DNA from: Oceanobacillus luteolus
Lineage (GTDB): Bacteria; Bacillota; Bacilli; Bacillales; Amphibacillaceae
Assembly (NCBI RefSeq): GCF_023715655.1
Contig: NZ_JAMBON010000020.1
Coordinates: 1 to 58,125 of the forward strand
Length of the DNA: 58,125 nucleotides
Reading direction: 5' to 3'
Of this stretch, positions 6,753 to 17,438 are shown in pieces; position 1 is the stretch's first letter; each line of letters opens with the position of its first letter. The notes below the pieces were generated by a model that was not told the DNA's origin, made no database searches, and saw only the letters and a program-made list of their open reading frames with translations. The position numbers were made by a program, and so were the translations under genes.

Positions 6753-7496
6753 TTATTCATAAACGACCCGTACAAGGTATAAACCTTCTGGTCCAATCGT
6801 TTTTCCTACCCTCGTGCGATCTTTGGCAGCGAGTAGTTCCAGCGTTTCTTCTGGTTGCCATTTCCCTCTGCCTACATCGAGCAGGAAGCTCACAAGAATA
6901 CGGACCATATTGTAAAGAAACCCATCACCGATAAAAACAAAGCGAAACCCATTTGGATGTTCTTCACACGTTACAGTGTAGAGTGTCCGAACCCGACTTC
7001 CTTGCACCGTTGCTTTCACCGATGAAAAAGTCGTGAAATCATGGGTACCTTTCAAGTATGCACATGCATCTTGCATTTTTGTCAGGTTGAGCTGCTCAGG
7101 AACATGATAGGCATAATTACGGCTAAATACGTCGCGCTCAGGGCTTGTACGGACATAATAGTGGTATTCCTTCATCTTAGCATTAAAACGCGCATGAAAG
7201 TCCTCTGAGACGATTTCAGCGGCCTTGATGAAGATGTCATCAGGAAGCAATGCATTTAATGCCTTCTTCCAGTTATCCGCTCCCAAAGAGAGCTTGGAAT
7301 CAAAATGAATGACTTGTCCTTCCGCATGTACGCCGGTATCTGTTCGTCCTGAACCTTGAATCCGGATAGATTCGCCTTTATGGATTTTTTTCAGTGCCTG
7401 TTCTAATTCACCAGCGACGGTCCGCTTATCAGGTTGAATCTGAAAACCATAGAAATTCGAGCCGTCATAAGCTAAAGTACATTTAATTCTAGTCAT
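6753..7496 (-). CDS. truA: tRNA pseudouridine(38-40) synthase TruA
   Basis: 247 residues with the family-defining GSGRTDTGVHA loop near residue 50, whose Asp is the catalytic nucleophile that isomerises uridine 38-40 in the anticodon arm. The N-terminus TRIKCTLAYDGSNFYGFQ and the later RFNAKMKEYHYYV and GDGFLYNMVRILV motifs are typical. It follows ecfT by 12 bases and is probably translated from the same ecfA1-ecfA2-ecfT-truA message, an arrangement shared with Bacillus and Staphylococcus. Confidence 0.96.
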   Translation of the reverse strand: MTRIKCTLAYDGSNFYGFQIQPDKRTVAGELEQALKKIHKGESIRIQGSGRTDTGVHAEGQVIHFDSKLSLGADNWKKALNALLPDDIFIKAAEIVSEDFHARFNAKMKEYHYYVRTSPERDVFSRNYAYHVPEQLNLTKMQDACAYLKGTHDFTTFSSVKATVQGSRVRTLYTVTCEEHPNGFRFVFIGDGFLYNMVRILVSFLLDVGRGKWQPEETLELLAAKDRTRVGKTIGPEGLYLVRVVYE

Positions 7497-7508
7497 GGAT
7501 TATAACCT

Positions 7509-8312
7509 CTACCCGTAGGTCCTTGTCACAAATAAAACAGCTATGACAAGCACAAAAATAATATAACCGAAAATATCAAGCTTCGTAATTTGCAATTCCC
7601 GCAGTTTTGAACGGTTATCTCCGCCTTGATATCCTCTTGCCTCCATCGCCATCGCTAATTCTTCAGCACGCTTAAATGCGCTGATAAACAGTGGAACGAG
7701 CAATGGGACAATGGCCTTGATCCGCTCTTTTAATGGGCCTGTACGAAAGTCCACCCCTCGTGAAGCTTGTGCCTTGGATATCTTATCTGTTTCCTGCATC
7801 AACGTTGGGATGAAGCGTAAAGAAATCGACATCATCAAGGCAAGCTCATGTACAGGAAACTTAAATCTTTTTAATGGATGAAGCATGTCTTCAATTGCAT
7901 CTGTAATCTCAATTGGTGTCGTCGTTAGTGTTAATAAAGATGTAACAAGTATTAAGAGAAAGAAACGAATTGAAATTGCAAAACCTTGGATAAGTCCTCC
8001 TGAATAGATTTCAAAGATTCCTAACTCAAATAGGACTGTTCCTTCTCTCGTTACGATTAAGTGCAGAATAAACGTAAAGATTATGAGAAACCATACCGGT
8101 GTAAGACCCTTCATAATAAAGCGAATTGGAATCTTGCTTGTAAACATACAAGTTAACGCAAAGAGAACCAAGACGCCGTAACTCGGTACATTATTGGCAA
8201 AAAATACGATAAAAACAAAGAAAAATATTATTGTTATTTTTGTCCGTGGATCTAGACGGTGGATAAATGAGTTACCTGGTACATATTGGCCGATAATCAA
8301 GGAGTTATTCAT
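7509..8312 (-). CDS. ecfT: ECF transporter transmembrane subunit EcfT
   Basis: 267 residues, hydrophobic, with about five to six membrane helices between residues 25 and 120 and at the C-terminus. Two cytoplasmic coupling motifs are visible, ASRGVDFR and AMEARGYQGG (the A-R-G signatures that dock into the two ATPases). It forms the constant energising module for several vitamin-specific S components, which are encoded elsewhere. It starts 1 base after the ecfA2 stop, so translation is probably coupled. Confidence 0.95.
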   Translation of the reverse strand: MNNSLIIGQYVPGNSFIHRLDPRTKITIIFFFVFIVFFANNVPSYGVLVLFALTCMFTSKIPIRFIMKGLTPVWFLIIFTFILHLIVTREGTVLFELGIFEIYSGGLIQGFAISIRFFLLILVTSLLTLTTTPIEITDAIEDMLHPLKRFKFPVHELALMMSISLRFIPTLMQETDKISKAQASRGVDFRTGPLKERIKAIVPLLVPLFISAFKRAEELAMAMEARGYQGGDNRSKLRELQITKLDIFGYIIFVLVIAVLFVTRTYG

Positions 8313-8313
8313 T

Positions 8314-9177
8314 TTATTCCACTCCTTTTACAATCTCACTGATGGAAGTTGCAATTTCATCAATCGATTGATTCGAGAAGTTTATCGGCTTGCCCATTTT
8401 TTCCTCAAAACTTGTCAGGAATTGAACGACTTCGGGCACATCCAATTGCACACTTTGCAGTGCTTCTTTTTGACGGAAGACGTCAATTGGTGTACCTTCC
8501 ATGAATTTCGTTCCTTTATTTAAAATCAATATTTGGTCGGCATATTTCAAAGCATCATCCATGCTATGTGTGACAAGTATCGTTGTCAGTCCAGCCTCCC
8601 GATGCAGGTTATAAAACATATCCATAATTTCCTTCTGTCCACGTGGGTCGAGACCAGCTGTCGGCTCATCAAGCACGAGCACTTCTGGTTGGATTGCAAG
8701 GACACCCGCAATCGCCACACGCCTTTTTTGCCCACCACTTAAATCAAAGGGGGAACGTTCCAGGAGTTCCTCAGATAATCGTACTTGACGTAATGCTTCT
8801 TTCGTTCGTCTTTCAATTTCCTCTTCCGACACACCGAAATTTTGCGGACCGAAAGCAATATCCTTTGCGATTGTTTCTTCAAACAGTTGATGTTCTGGAT
8901 ATTGGAATACGACCCCAACTTTACTTCGAAGCTCTTTCATATTTTTCGGCTTCTCATCATTCGTCAGTTTAAAATCGCCGATATGCACTTCACCTTCACT
9001 TGGAACAGTTAAGCCATTCAAATGTTGGATCAACGTTGATTTTCCAGAACCTGTATGACCGATTATCGCTACAAATGTGCCTGAAGGAATATGGAATGAG
9101 AGATTTTCAAGCGCTTTATGTTCAAAGGGAGAATTTTTTTGATAAATATAAGTTACGTTTTTGAATGTAATGTCCAT
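8314..9177 (-). CDS. ecfA2: ECF transporter ATPase subunit EcfA2
   Basis: 287 residues with Walker [10 protein letters not shown] (about residue 40), Q-loop FQYPEHQLF, signature [10 protein letters not shown], Walker [14 protein letters not shown] and switch His in VTHSMDD. The start overlaps the end of ecfA1 by 25 bases. It pairs with EcfA1 as a heterodimeric motor beneath EcfT for micronutrient import. The longer N-terminal strand [14 protein letters not shown] is typical of A2 rather than A1. Confidence 0.95.
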   Translation of the reverse strand: MDITFKNVTYIYQKNSPFEHKALENLSFHIPSGTFVAIIGHTGSGKSTLIQHLNGLTVPSEGEVHIGDFKLTNDEKPKNMKELRSKVGVVFQYPEHQLFEETIAKDIAFGPQNFGVSEEEIERRTKEALRQVRLSEELLERSPFDLSGGQKRRVAIAGVLAIQPEVLVLDEPTAGLDPRGQKEIMDMFYNLHREAGLTTILVTHSMDDALKYADQILILNKGTKFMEGTPIDVFRQKEALQSVQLDVPEVVQFLTSFEEKMGKPINFSNQSIDEIATSISEIVKGVE

Positions 9178-9992
9178 AATTCCTCCAACAGTTCCTCATG
9201 ATTTAAAGGTTCCTTCGTAAGCTCTATCCCAGCCCGTTTTAACTCATCTGCCAAAATTGCTACAAATGGAACATCCAACCCAATTTCTTTTAGTTGATTG
9301 CGCTTGGAAAATATCTCTCTCGGTGTCGCTTCTGCCCATATTTCTCCTTGATTCATCACAATTATCCGTTCAGCTTGTACTACTTCTGCCAAATCATGTG
9401 TAATCGTAATTAGTGACAACCCTTGTTGTTCGCTGAGGCTCGCCACCGTCTGCATAATTTCCTTTCTTCCTCTAGGATCAAGCATGGCGGTAGCTTCATC
9501 CAGAATTAACACCTTAGGATAAATAGCCAACACACCGGCGATTGCTACCCGCTGTTTTTGACCACCTGAAAGGCGATGTGGTTCAGTTAAACGATAATCC
9601 AGCATACCGACTGCAGCTAAATTATCCTCTATTCTTTTAATCATTTCTTCCCGGGGAATCCCACGATTTTCCATACCAAAGGCAACATCATCTTGAACAG
9701 TAGCACCAACAAACTGATTATCCGGATTCTGAAACACCATACCAACTTCACGACGGATATCCCAGATCGTTTCCTCATTGACAGTAACGCCATTTATTAA
9801 AATTTCTCCCTCTTGGGGAAAAAGTAAACCGTTTACTAATTTAGCAATAGTCGATTTTCCCGAGCCATTGTGCCCGATAATGGCCACGAATTCATTTTCA
9901 TAAATTGAGAATGAAAGATCTTTCAAAACCCAAGGATTCGTATCGCTATACCGAAATGAAACATTCCGGAATTCTATCAAAGCCTTTCTCAT
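9153..9992 (-). CDS. ecfA1: ECF transporter ATPase subunit EcfA1
   Basis: 279 residues. Walker [11 protein letters not shown]-loop [10 protein letters not shown], signature [10 protein letters not shown], Walker [13 protein letters not shown] (Glu present, so hydrolysis-competent) and ITHDL. Start ATG at 9992 follows a good ribosome binding site (GGAGGCACGAAAG). First gene of the ECF group. The long upstream interval with the 52-bp tandem array separates it from rplQ, so it needs a promoter of its own inside 9993-10250; I did not find a convincing one. Confidence 0.95.
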   Translation of the reverse strand: MRKALIEFRNVSFRYSDTNPWVLKDLSFSIYENEFVAIIGHNGSGKSTIAKLVNGLLFPQEGEILINGVTVNEETIWDIRREVGMVFQNPDNQFVGATVQDDVAFGMENRGIPREEMIKRIEDNLAAVGMLDYRLTEPHRLSGGQKQRVAIAGVLAIYPKVLILDEATAMLDPRGRKEIMQTVASLSEQQGLSLITITHDLAEVVQAERIIVMNQGEIWAEATPREIFSKRNQLKEIGLDVPFVAILADELKRAGIELTKEPLNHEELLEELWTLHSKT

Positions 9993-10257
9993 CTTTCGTG
10001 CCTCCTCCCGCTTCTACGGTGGGTCGTTTCTATGTAAGTTATAGTATATAACAAGATAGGATGAGAATCATTTAAATATCTCATCTTTCGACCCGAATTT
10101 ACTAGAAGCGTTCTCTGCTAATCTCTGCTCCTTCTCGTGAACCGAGAAACTTGTATTATTCTTGGCCTGATTCCACTAAACAACTCCCTGTTTGTAATAA
10201 AAAAGAAGGTTTCGCATAGTGTATCATTCTATTGGAACGAAGCCACAGATTCTCATA
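9993..10257. other. Gene-free interval between ecfA1 and the tandem array
   Basis: No gene is seen. A small hairpin TTCTCG/CGAGAA (10132-10137 with 10143-10148) is present, and 10228-10257 resembles the second half of the 52-bp unit, so decayed copies may extend the array leftward. It must carry the ecfA1 leader and possibly its promoter. Confidence 0.5.
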
Positions 10258-10602
10258 TCGTTCGTGTACTGAGAAGACCTCTATGAACACGAATACTCTA
10301 ACTTTTATTCGATTCGTGCACTGAGAGAGACTCTATGAACACGAACAATCTAATTCTCATTCGATTCATGCACTGAGAGAGCTTCTATGAACGCGAACTC
10401 TCTAATTCTTTTTCGATTCATGCACTGAGAGGGCCTCTATGAACATGAACACTCTGATTCTTTTTCGATTCATGCACTGAGAGGGCCTCTATGGACATGA
10501 ACACTCTGATTCTTATTCGATTCATGCACTGAGAGGGCCTCTATGGACATGAACACTCTGATTCTTATTCGATTCATGCACTGAGAGGGCTTCTATGGCT
10601 TG
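10258..10602. repeat. 52-bp tandem repeat array, about 6.6 copies, each with a large dyad
   Basis: Units start at 10258 (51 bp), 10309, 10361, 10413, 10465, 10517 and 10569 (partial). The unit dyad is TTCATG, 5 bases, AGAGG, 1 base, CCTCT, 5 bases, CATGAA. Units at 10465 and 10517 are identical, while divergence rises toward ecfA1. The first two units carry TTCGTG paired with CACGAA instead of TTCATG with CATGAA, which keeps the outer stem. No frame stays open, since 52 is not a multiple of three. The array lies between the rplQ terminator and ecfA1. Confidence 0.95.
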
Positions 10603-10667
10603 AAAATAATATGAGCACGAAAATCAAAGTATGCCATAAAATAGCGCTCTCTACTCTACTTCTTTAT

Positions 10668-10720
10668 ACAAAAAAAGGGCTTGGATTCACCTCTTTAGGA
10701 GAGATTTCGTCCTGCCCTTG
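10668..10720 (-). terminator. Terminator after rplQ
   Basis: On the minus strand AAGGGC (10719-10714) pairs with GCCCTT (10680-10675) with additional pairing inside, followed by a run of seven T. It closes the S10-spc-alpha supercluster. Confidence 0.8.
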
Positions 10721-10727
10721 CCTTTTT

Positions 10728-11084
10728 TTATTTAACCAATTCAATGATTGCCATGGGTGCTCCATCGCCTTGGCGCTCACCGAGTTTAAGTACACGTGTA
10801 TAGCCGCCTTGTCTATCTTCATAACGTTTTGCAACGTCATCGAAAAGCTTTTGAATCACTGAGTTGTCATCTTCTGTTTCTTTGTTATAAAGAAATGCTG
10901 CTGCTTGACGACGTGCATGAAGATCACCACGTTTGCCAAGTGTAATCATTTTATCGACTACAGATCTAAGCTCTTTCGCTTTTGCTTCTGTTACTTCGAG
11001 GCGTTCATGAATAATTAAATCAGATGCAAGGTTACGAAGTAGTGCCATACGATGATCTGTGGTACGTCCTAACTTTCTAGTCAT
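10728..11084 (-). CDS. rplQ: Ribosomal protein L17 (bL17)
   Basis: 118 residues, starting [18 protein letters not shown] and ending MAIIELVK, both typical. bL17 contacts 23S rRNA near the exit tunnel opening. The Bacillus-length form lacks the C-terminal extension seen in some phyla. It follows rpoA by 37 bases and is the last gene before the operon terminator. Confidence 0.97.
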   Translation of the reverse strand: MTRKLGRTTDHRMALLRNLASDLIIHERLEVTEAKAKELRSVVDKMITLGKRGDLHARRQAAAFLYNKETEDDNSVIQKLFDDVAKRYEDRQGGYTRVLKLGERQGDGAPMAIIELVK

Positions 11085-11121
11085 GGACTATCCCTCCTTT
11101 TTACAATCTAAAGGTGACTGC

Positions 11122-12066
11122 TTAGTCATCATTTCGTAAACCTAATCCGAGATCAGAAAGTTTATTCTTAACCTCATCCAATGATTTACGACCTAAGTTA
11201 CGCACTTTCATCATATCCTCTTCGGTCTTTGTTGTAAGTTCCTGAACAGTATTGATACCAGCACGCTTTAAGCAGTTATATGATCTTACAGAAAGATCGA
11301 GTTCTTCAATCGTCATTTCCATTACTTTTTCTTTTTGATCTTCTTCTTTTTCCACCATGATTTCAACGTTTTGAGCTTCATCTGTCAAACCGATGAAAAT
11401 ATTAAGATGCTCTGAAATAACTTTTGCACCTAAAGAAACAGCTTCTTCTGGACGAATACTGCCGTCAGTCGTTACTTCAAGCGTTAATTTATCATAGTCA
11501 ACTATCTGCCCAACACGCGTATTCTCTACTTGGTAGGTCACACGCTCAACTGGTGTAAAGATAGAATCTACTGGAATGACTCCAATTGGTTGTTCTTCAT
11601 GTTTGTTTTCCTCAGCCGGGCGATAGCCACGACCGCGTTCAGCAGTCATTTTCATATACAAGCGACCCTTGCTGTTAACCGTTGCAATGTGAAGATCTGG
11701 ATTCATCACTTCAACGTCGCTGTCATATGTCAAATCTGCAGCAGTCACATTAGCTTTACCCTGAATATCTAATTCCAATGTCTTTGGTTCATCAGAATAG
11801 ATTTTAAGTGCGAGCTTCTTTAAGTTCAAGATGATAGTAGTCACATCTTCTACCACGCCGTCGATCGTGGAAAATTCATGCAATGCACCGTCAATCTGAA
11901 CTGAAGTAACAGCAGCACCCGGAAGTGAGGACAGTAAAATACGACGCAAGGAGTTTCCAAGAGTGGCACCATATCCACGCTCAAGAGGTTCAACTACGAA
12001 TTTTCCAAATGTAGCATCATCACTAATTTCAACCGTTTCAATTTTTGGTTTCTCAATTTCAATCAT
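11122..12066 (-). CDS. rpoA: RNA polymerase alpha subunit
   Basis: 314 residues. The N-terminal dimerisation domain (1-230) opens with [13 protein letters not shown] and carries the [20 protein letters not shown] assembly motif. The C-terminal domain (about 245-314, [16 protein letters not shown] and [11 protein letters not shown]) binds UP elements and activators. An internal promoter lies in the 250 bases between rpsK and rpoA, so rpoA-rplQ can be expressed apart from the upstream ribosomal genes. Confidence 0.98.
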   Translation of the reverse strand: MIEIEKPKIETVEISDDATFGKFVVEPLERGYGATLGNSLRRILLSSLPGAAVTSVQIDGALHEFSTIDGVVEDVTTIILNLKKLALKIYSDEPKTLELDIQGKANVTAADLTYDSDVEVMNPDLHIATVNSKGRLYMKMTAERGRGYRPAEENKHEEQPIGVIPVDSIFTPVERVTYQVENTRVGQIVDYDKLTLEVTTDGSIRPEEAVSLGAKVISEHLNIFIGLTDEAQNVEIMVEKEEDQKEKVMEMTIEELDLSVRSYNCLKRAGINTVQELTTKTEEDMMKVRNLGRKSLDEVKNKLSDLGLGLRNDD

Positions 12067-12099
12067 TAAATAAAACCCTCCTTAAAAACGTCGAAACCC

Positions 12100-12122
12100 C
12101 GGTTAGACCAAAAGTCTAACCG
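12100..12122 (-). other. Perfect 9-bp hairpin in the rpoA leader
   Basis: CGGTTAGAC (12100-12108) and GTCTAACCG (12114-12122) are perfect inverted repeats with a 5-base loop, 34 bases upstream of the rpoA start. There is no T run, so it is more likely a translational or stability element than a terminator. Confidence 0.6.
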
Positions 12123-12226
12123 AAATTCCTCAAGTAGGCAGTCGCGCAAATTCCAGCACTACCTGTCTTTCCTTCGTACATTCCTATCTATCGTTTACTA
12201 AAAAACGTGCAGAGTATAATATTACC

Positions 12227-12255
12227 ATTATAACCCAGTATAGACAGGGTGACAA
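12227..12255 (-). promoter_or_regulatory. Sigma-A promoter of rpoA-rplQ
   Basis: Minus strand TTGTCA (12255-12250), 17-bp spacer, TATAAT (12232-12227). It is close to consensus and sits about 160 bases upstream of rpoA. Confidence 0.8.
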
Positions 12256-12318
12256 AATCTATACGATGTTTACTAAAAAGCTATCAAATTAGCTCTATTA
12301 GTAACCAAATGCAGTGGA

Positions 12319-12708
12319 TTATACACGACGACGTTTCGGTGGGCGACAACCATTATGAGGAACCGGTGTTACGTCAACAATTGCAGTTACTTCTAAGCCA
12401 GCTGCTTGAAGTGAACGAATTGCTGCTTCACGTCCTGCTCCTGGTCCTTTAACGGTTACTTCTAGGTGTTTCATACCATTCTCTACTGCTGTTTTTGCAG
12501 CTGTTTCAGCAGCCATTTGAGCTGCAAAAGGAGTAGATTTACGAGAACCTTTGAACCCTAATGCACCAGCAGAACTCCAAGAAATAGCATTACCTTTTTG
12601 GTCAGTAATCGTTACAATCGTGTTGTTGAATGTAGAACGGATATGTGCGATACCTGCCTCAACATTCTTTTTGACACGACGTTTACGTGTGTTTGTATTA
12701 CGAGCCAT
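12319..12708 (-). CDS. rpsK: Ribosomal protein S11 (uS11)
   Basis: 129 residues with the basic N-terminus [14 protein letters not shown], the central [22 protein letters not shown] stretch and the C-terminal [16 protein letters not shown] tail that contacts the 30S platform and the mRNA exit. Complete and ordinary. It lies 22 bases after rpsM. Confidence 0.97.
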   Translation of the reverse strand: MARNTNTRKRRVKKNVEAGIAHIRSTFNNTIVTITDQKGNAISWSSAGALGFKGSRKSTPFAAQMAAETAAKTAVENGMKHLEVTVKGPGAGREAAIRSLQAAGLEVTAIVDVTPVPHNGCRPPKRRRV

Positions 12709-12730
12709 TTAAAATGATCCTCCTTTCAAA

Positions 12731-13096
12731 TTACTTCTTCTTGTTAGCCATTGTTTTACGTGGGCCTTTACGTGTACGAGAGTTGTTCTTCGTTTTTTGA
12801 CCACGAACTGGTAATCCACGACGATGACGTAAACCACGGTAAGAACCGATTTCCATTAGACGTTTGATGTTAAGGGAAACTTCACGGCGAAGATCTCCTT
12901 CAATCGTAAGTGACTCGATCGCTTTACGGATACGTCCTAATTCGTCTTCAGTTAAATCGCGAACGCGAGTATCTTCAGAAACGTTTGCTTCTTTAAGGAC
13001 TTGTTGTGCAGTTGATTTACCAATTCCGTAAATATACGTCAAGGAAATAACTACTCGTTTGTCACGTGGGATATCAATACCTGCAATACGTGCCAT
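12731..13096 (-). CDS. rpsM: Ribosomal protein S13 (uS13)
   Basis: 121 residues. [20 protein letters not shown] at the N-terminus forms the intersubunit bridge region, and the lysine-rich [17 protein letters not shown] tail reaches the P-site tRNA. Length and motifs are typical for Bacillus. Preceded by rpmJ with a 20-base gap. Confidence 0.97.
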   Translation of the reverse strand: MARIAGIDIPRDKRVVISLTYIYGIGKSTAQQVLKEANVSEDTRVRDLTEDELGRIRKAIESLTIEGDLRREVSLNIKRLMEIGSYRGLRHRRGLPVRGQKTKNNSRTRKGPRKTMANKKK

Positions 13097-13116
13097 ACTG
13101 TTTTAGCACCTCCTGT

Positions 13117-13477
<361 letters not shown>

Positions 13478-13484
13478 CGTGTTT

Positions 13485-13750
13485 TTAGTCTCCCTTCTTC
13501 AAATCAGTCACATCGCTTGAAGACCAAGCAAATTGAAATAGCAATTTCCCGTTTGTGACGTAATCAGTTTCTAGAAGGCTATTGGGACTTCTGGAGATAA
13601 TAAGTCCTTAAGCTCTCTTTAGAAGAATGTATCTTCTTCGGCTTATTGGCTTCGATTTACTCTCCATCTGCTAATAAGACGTACCGATCATCCACAACAC
13701 TTGCGACTGGCACTCGCCCGTTTCACATCCAAGAAAAACAGGAACGAATT
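13485..13750 (-). pseudogene. Decayed KOW-domain RNA-binding protein gene
   Basis: Three minus-strand frames contain consecutive pieces of the small KOW protein that Bacillus species carry between map and infA: NGRVPVASVVDDRYVLLADGE (about 13722-13660), then DLLSPEV, then SLLETDYVTNGKLL and finally TDLKKGD ending at the TAA of 13487-13485. Stop codons at 13725-13723 and 13659-13657 and at least two frameshifts break the frame. The order and spacing match the intact protein as I remember it from B. subtilis (ybzG). The neighbouring map gene is entirely absent. The region now serves as the infA leader and has local hairpins such as GGACTT/AAGTCC. Confidence 0.75.
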
Positions 13751-13828
13751 TCACCTACACCGGTGCGATCGCGAACAACGTGGATAAAGCATAAAGTTAC
13801 ACTTTAAACAGTTGCTACTACGCCCTTC

Positions 13829-13857
13829 ATTATAACTTTACAGAGAAAGAATTGCAC
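13829..13857 (-). promoter_or_regulatory. Candidate promoter upstream of infA
   Basis: Minus strand GTGCAA (13857-13852), 17-bp spacer, TATAAT (13834-13829), immediately downstream of adk and upstream of the KOW remnant. The -35 is only a partial match. Confidence 0.55.
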
Positions 13858-13871
13858 CTATTCTGAGCGTC

Positions 13872-14540
<669 letters not shown>

Positions 14541-14557
14541 TCACTTTTGGCAGGAAA

Positions 14558-15853
14558 TTATTTAATAAAACCTTTGTAGTGACGCTTCACTAATTGTCCT
14601 TCCAACTGTTTCATTGTTGTCAAAGCAACCCCTACAACGATTAGTAAGCTTGTTCCGCCAATCTGAACGGATTGAGGCAGATTTGCAACACTTCCTAAGA
14701 TAATCGGTAGAATGGAAACAGCTGCCAAGAACAGCGCTCCTACAAATGTCAGCCGCTTAATCACACGAGTGAGATACATTTCCGTGTTATGTCCAGGTCG
14801 GATACCCGGAATATATCCACTTTGCTTTTGCAAGTTCTCTGCCATTTGCTCTGGGTTGACTTGAACAAATGTATAGAAATAAGTAAATGCGATAATCAAC
14901 GCTGCATAAATCACCATTCCAATTGGTTCTGTAAATTGGAATATATTATAAATCGTATTAGCAACCGAATTTCCTTCGTAGAAACCAGCAATCGTAGTTG
15001 GTGCCATCATGAAGGCACTCGCAAAGATTACTGGAATAACTCCAGCTGCATTCACCTTGATTGGTAAGTGTGTAGATTGACCACCTACAGGTGAACGATT
15101 AACCAATTTCTTCGCATATTGAATTGGTATCTTACGCAGTGCTTGGTTTACGTATATAACGCCAACCGTTACCGCAATTACAACAAGTAAAATGATCGTG
15201 ACAATAATAATGTTAATGAACAGCTCATCTCCAGCATTAACGAAATACTGACTGACTAGCTGGGTAACCCCATTTGGTACAGCTGCAACGATACCCGCAA
15301 AGATAAGGATGGAGATTCCATTACCTACTCCATGTGCAGTTATCTGTTCACCTAACCACATTAGGAATGCTGTTCCTGCAGTGAGGGTGAGCGCTATAAC
15401 CAAGAATTTCACAAAACCAGGATCTTGAATCAATAGGCCGCCTGCCATCGCATTGAATCCTACCGACATGGCAATCGCCTGGATAAACGCAAGTACTATA
15501 GTAAAGTAGCGTGTTACTTGAGCTATTTTCTTACGGCCCATTTCTCCTTGCTTTTTCCACTCTGTGAATTTAGGGACAACATCCATTTGCAATAGCTGCA
15601 TAATAATGGAAGCAGTAATGTAAGGCATAATCCCCATCGCAAAAATAGAAAAGTTTTGTAAAGCTCCTCCACCGAATGTATTTAGGAATCCAAATACATT
15701 TTGTTGATTCGTGATAAAGTCGAGTGCTGCTCTATCCGTAAACGGTACAGGAATAAATGTGCCCAGACGGAAAATAATCAACATCGCTAATGTAAAGAGT
15801 ATCTTCTGTCTGATGTCAGCAACACGCCAAAAGTTGGAGATTGTGCGAAACAT
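14558..15853 (-). CDS. secY: Protein translocase subunit SecY
   Basis: 431 residues with ten predicted membrane helices. Recognisable are the first helix (LFTLAMLIIFRLGTFIPVP), the plug region FGFLNTFGGGALQNFSIFAM, the cytosolic RKIPIQYAKK loop and the PGIRPG loop preceding helix 9-10 that contacts SecA and the ribosome. Overlaps the rplO stop by one base, so it is translationally coupled to the ribosomal genes. Partner SecE is at 42413. Confidence 0.97.
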   Translation of the reverse strand: MFRTISNFWRVADIRQKILFTLAMLIIFRLGTFIPVPFTDRAALDFITNQQNVFGFLNTFGGGALQNFSIFAMGIMPYITASIIMQLLQMDVVPKFTEWKKQGEMGRKKIAQVTRYFTIVLAFIQAIAMSVGFNAMAGGLLIQDPGFVKFLVIALTLTAGTAFLMWLGEQITAHGVGNGISILIFAGIVAAVPNGVTQLVSQYFVNAGDELFINIIIVTIILLVVIAVTVGVIYVNQALRKIPIQYAKKLVNRSPVGGQSTHLPIKVNAAGVIPVIFASAFMMAPTTIAGFYEGNSVANTIYNIFQFTEPIGMVIYAALIIAFTYFYTFVQVNPEQMAENLQKQSGYIPGIRPGHNTEMYLTRVIKRLTFVGALFLAAVSILPIILGSVANLPQSVQIGGTSLLIVVGVALTTMKQLEGQLVKRHYKGFIK

Positions 15854-16293
15854 TAGATCACCTCAGTTTTACCGCCCGCAGCCTCAATTGCTTCTTTCGC
15901 ACTTTGAGAGAACTTATGAGCTTTTACTGTGAGCTTTTTATCGATCGCGCCATTACCAAGTATTTTAATACCTGAATTTAATTTGCTTACGACACCTACT
16001 TCTAGTAATAGCTCAGGTGTAACTTCAGTGCCTTCTTCAAACTGGTTGAGTTTATCTAGATTAACGATAGCATACTCTTTACGATTGATGTTTGTAAAGC
16101 CGCGCTTCGGTAAACGTTGAAATAGAGGCATTTGTCCACCTTCGAACCCTGGACGAACACCACCGCCTGAACGTGCTTTTTGACCTTTATGTCCACGTCC
16201 GGAAGTTTTACCATTTCCAGATGACATTCCACGTCCTACACGGTTTCTTTCTTTACGAGTACCTTCATTCGCTTTTAGTTCATGAAGTTTCAT
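15853..16293 (-). CDS. rplO: Ribosomal protein L15 (uL15)
   Basis: 146 residues. The N-terminal half is the glycine/arginine-rich extension ([20 protein letters not shown], then GQKARSGG) that threads into 23S rRNA; the C-terminal half is the globular domain ending AAGGKTEVI. Normal for Bacillus. The stop overlaps the secY start. Confidence 0.97.
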   Translation of the reverse strand: MKLHELKANEGTRKERNRVGRGMSSGNGKTSGRGHKGQKARSGGGVRPGFEGGQMPLFQRLPKRGFTNINRKEYAIVNLDKLNQFEEGTEVTPELLLEVGVVSKLNSGIKILGNGAIDKKLTVKAHKFSQSAKEAIEAAGGKTEVI

Positions 16294-16321
16294 CGGAGCA
16301 CCTCCTCTTGTTAAAATTTCT

Positions 16322-16504
16322 TTAAGCGTCTTTAACGTCTACTAAGTGGGATACTTTATTAATCATACCACGAACAGATGGTGTATCTTCAAGTACCACT
16401 GATTGACGGATTTTCTTTAAGCCTAGTGCTTCAACGGTTTTTCTTTGTACTTGAGTACCGCCGATCACACTGCGTTTGAGGGTGATTTCTAATTTGTTAG
16501 ACAT
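16322..16504 (-). CDS. rpmD: Ribosomal protein L30 (uL30)
   Basis: 60 residues, the short bacterial form: [20 protein letters not shown] and [20 protein letters not shown]. It packs on 23S domain II/V. Present in Bacillales, though dispensable in some bacteria. The gap to rpsE is 13 bases. Confidence 0.96.
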   Translation of the reverse strand: MSNKLEITLKRSVIGGTQVQRKTVEALGLKKIRQSVVLEDTPSVRGMINKVSHLVDVKDA

Positions 16505-16517
16505 TTTGTTTCCCTCC

Positions 16518-17021
16518 TTATCCTAACAGTTCTTCAACAGACTTTCCACGTAGTTTAGCTACATCCTCTGCTGTTTTAAGATTTTCTAAACCATTGATTG
16601 TTGCACGAATCACGTTGATTGGAGTGCTTGCTCCTAGTGATTTAGTAAGAATATCACCAACACCAGCAAGCTCTAGTACCGCACGGACAGGTCCACCAGA
16701 GATAACTCCAGTACCTTCTGTAGCAGGTTTCATCAGTACATTACCAGAACCGAATTCACCAATGATTTCATGCGGAATTGTAGTACCTACAAGTGGAACA
16801 CGGATTAAATTCTTTTTCGCATTGTCTACTGCTTTTTTGATTGCTTCTGGTACTTCTTGTGCTTTACCTGTACCAAAACCGACATGACCGTTCTTGTCGC
16901 CAACAACAACCAATGCAGCAAAACGCATACGGCGTCCACCTTTAACAACTTTAGAAACGCGGTTGATCGATACCACACGTTCTTCTAAATCTAATTTGTT
17001 TGGATCGATTGAATTATTCAT
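16518..17021 (-). CDS. rpsE: Ribosomal protein S5 (uS5)
   Basis: 167 residues. The N-terminal dsRNA-binding fold with the [13 protein letters not shown] loop (site of spectinomycin-resistance changes; no deletion or obvious substitution is seen) precedes the [10 protein letters not shown] and [12 protein letters not shown] motifs of the C-terminal domain. The protein takes part in decoding accuracy at the mRNA entry side. Confidence 0.97.
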   Translation of the reverse strand: MNNSIDPNKLDLEERVVSINRVSKVVKGGRRMRFAALVVVGDKNGHVGFGTGKAQEVPEAIKKAVDNAKKNLIRVPLVGTTIPHEIIGEFGSGNVLMKPATEGTGVISGGPVRAVLELAGVGDILTKSLGASTPINVIRATINGLENLKTAEDVAKLRGKSVEELLG

Positions 17022-17045
17022 TAAAATGGTAACCTCCTTTATCGA

Positions 17046-17408
17046 TTAAAATTCGAGACCTGCTTCTCTTGCAGCCTCAGCCAAAGCTTTTACACGTCCA
17101 TGATATAGATAGCCTCCACGGTCGAATACAACTGACTTGAAGCCTTTCTCAATAGCACGTTTAGCAATTGCTTCTCCTACTAATTTCGCAGCTTCAACGT
17201 TACCACCATTAGTAATGTTCAAGTCTTTATCATTTGTAGAAGCGCTAGAAACCGTAACACGATTCTCATCGTCGATTAATTGTGCATAAATATGTTTATT
17301 TGAACGATATACGTTTAGACGTGGACGTTCAGCAGTTCCAGTAACAAACTTGCGTACACGCGCGTGTCTTCTCTTACGCGTTTCATTTCTGTCCGGTTTT
17401 GTGATCAT
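17046..17408 (-). CDS. rplR: Ribosomal protein L18 (uL18)
   Basis: 120 residues with the basic N-terminus [20 protein letters not shown] and the 5S-contacting core [19 protein letters not shown], ending in the conserved [17 protein letters not shown]. Together with L5 it anchors 5S rRNA in the central protuberance. Confidence 0.97.
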   Translation of the reverse strand: MITKPDRNETRKRRHARVRKFVTGTAERPRLNVYRSNKHIYAQLIDDENRVTVSSASTNDKDLNITNGGNVEAAKLVGEAIAKRAIEKGFKSVVFDRGGYLYHGRVKALAEAAREAGLEF

Positions 17409-17438
17409 CTAGGTCACTCCTTTCATACCTAACTAATC

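Noticed and set aside
10258..10602. CRISPR array
   Set aside because: The repeats are contiguous with no unique spacers, the unit is 52 bp and no cas genes are present.
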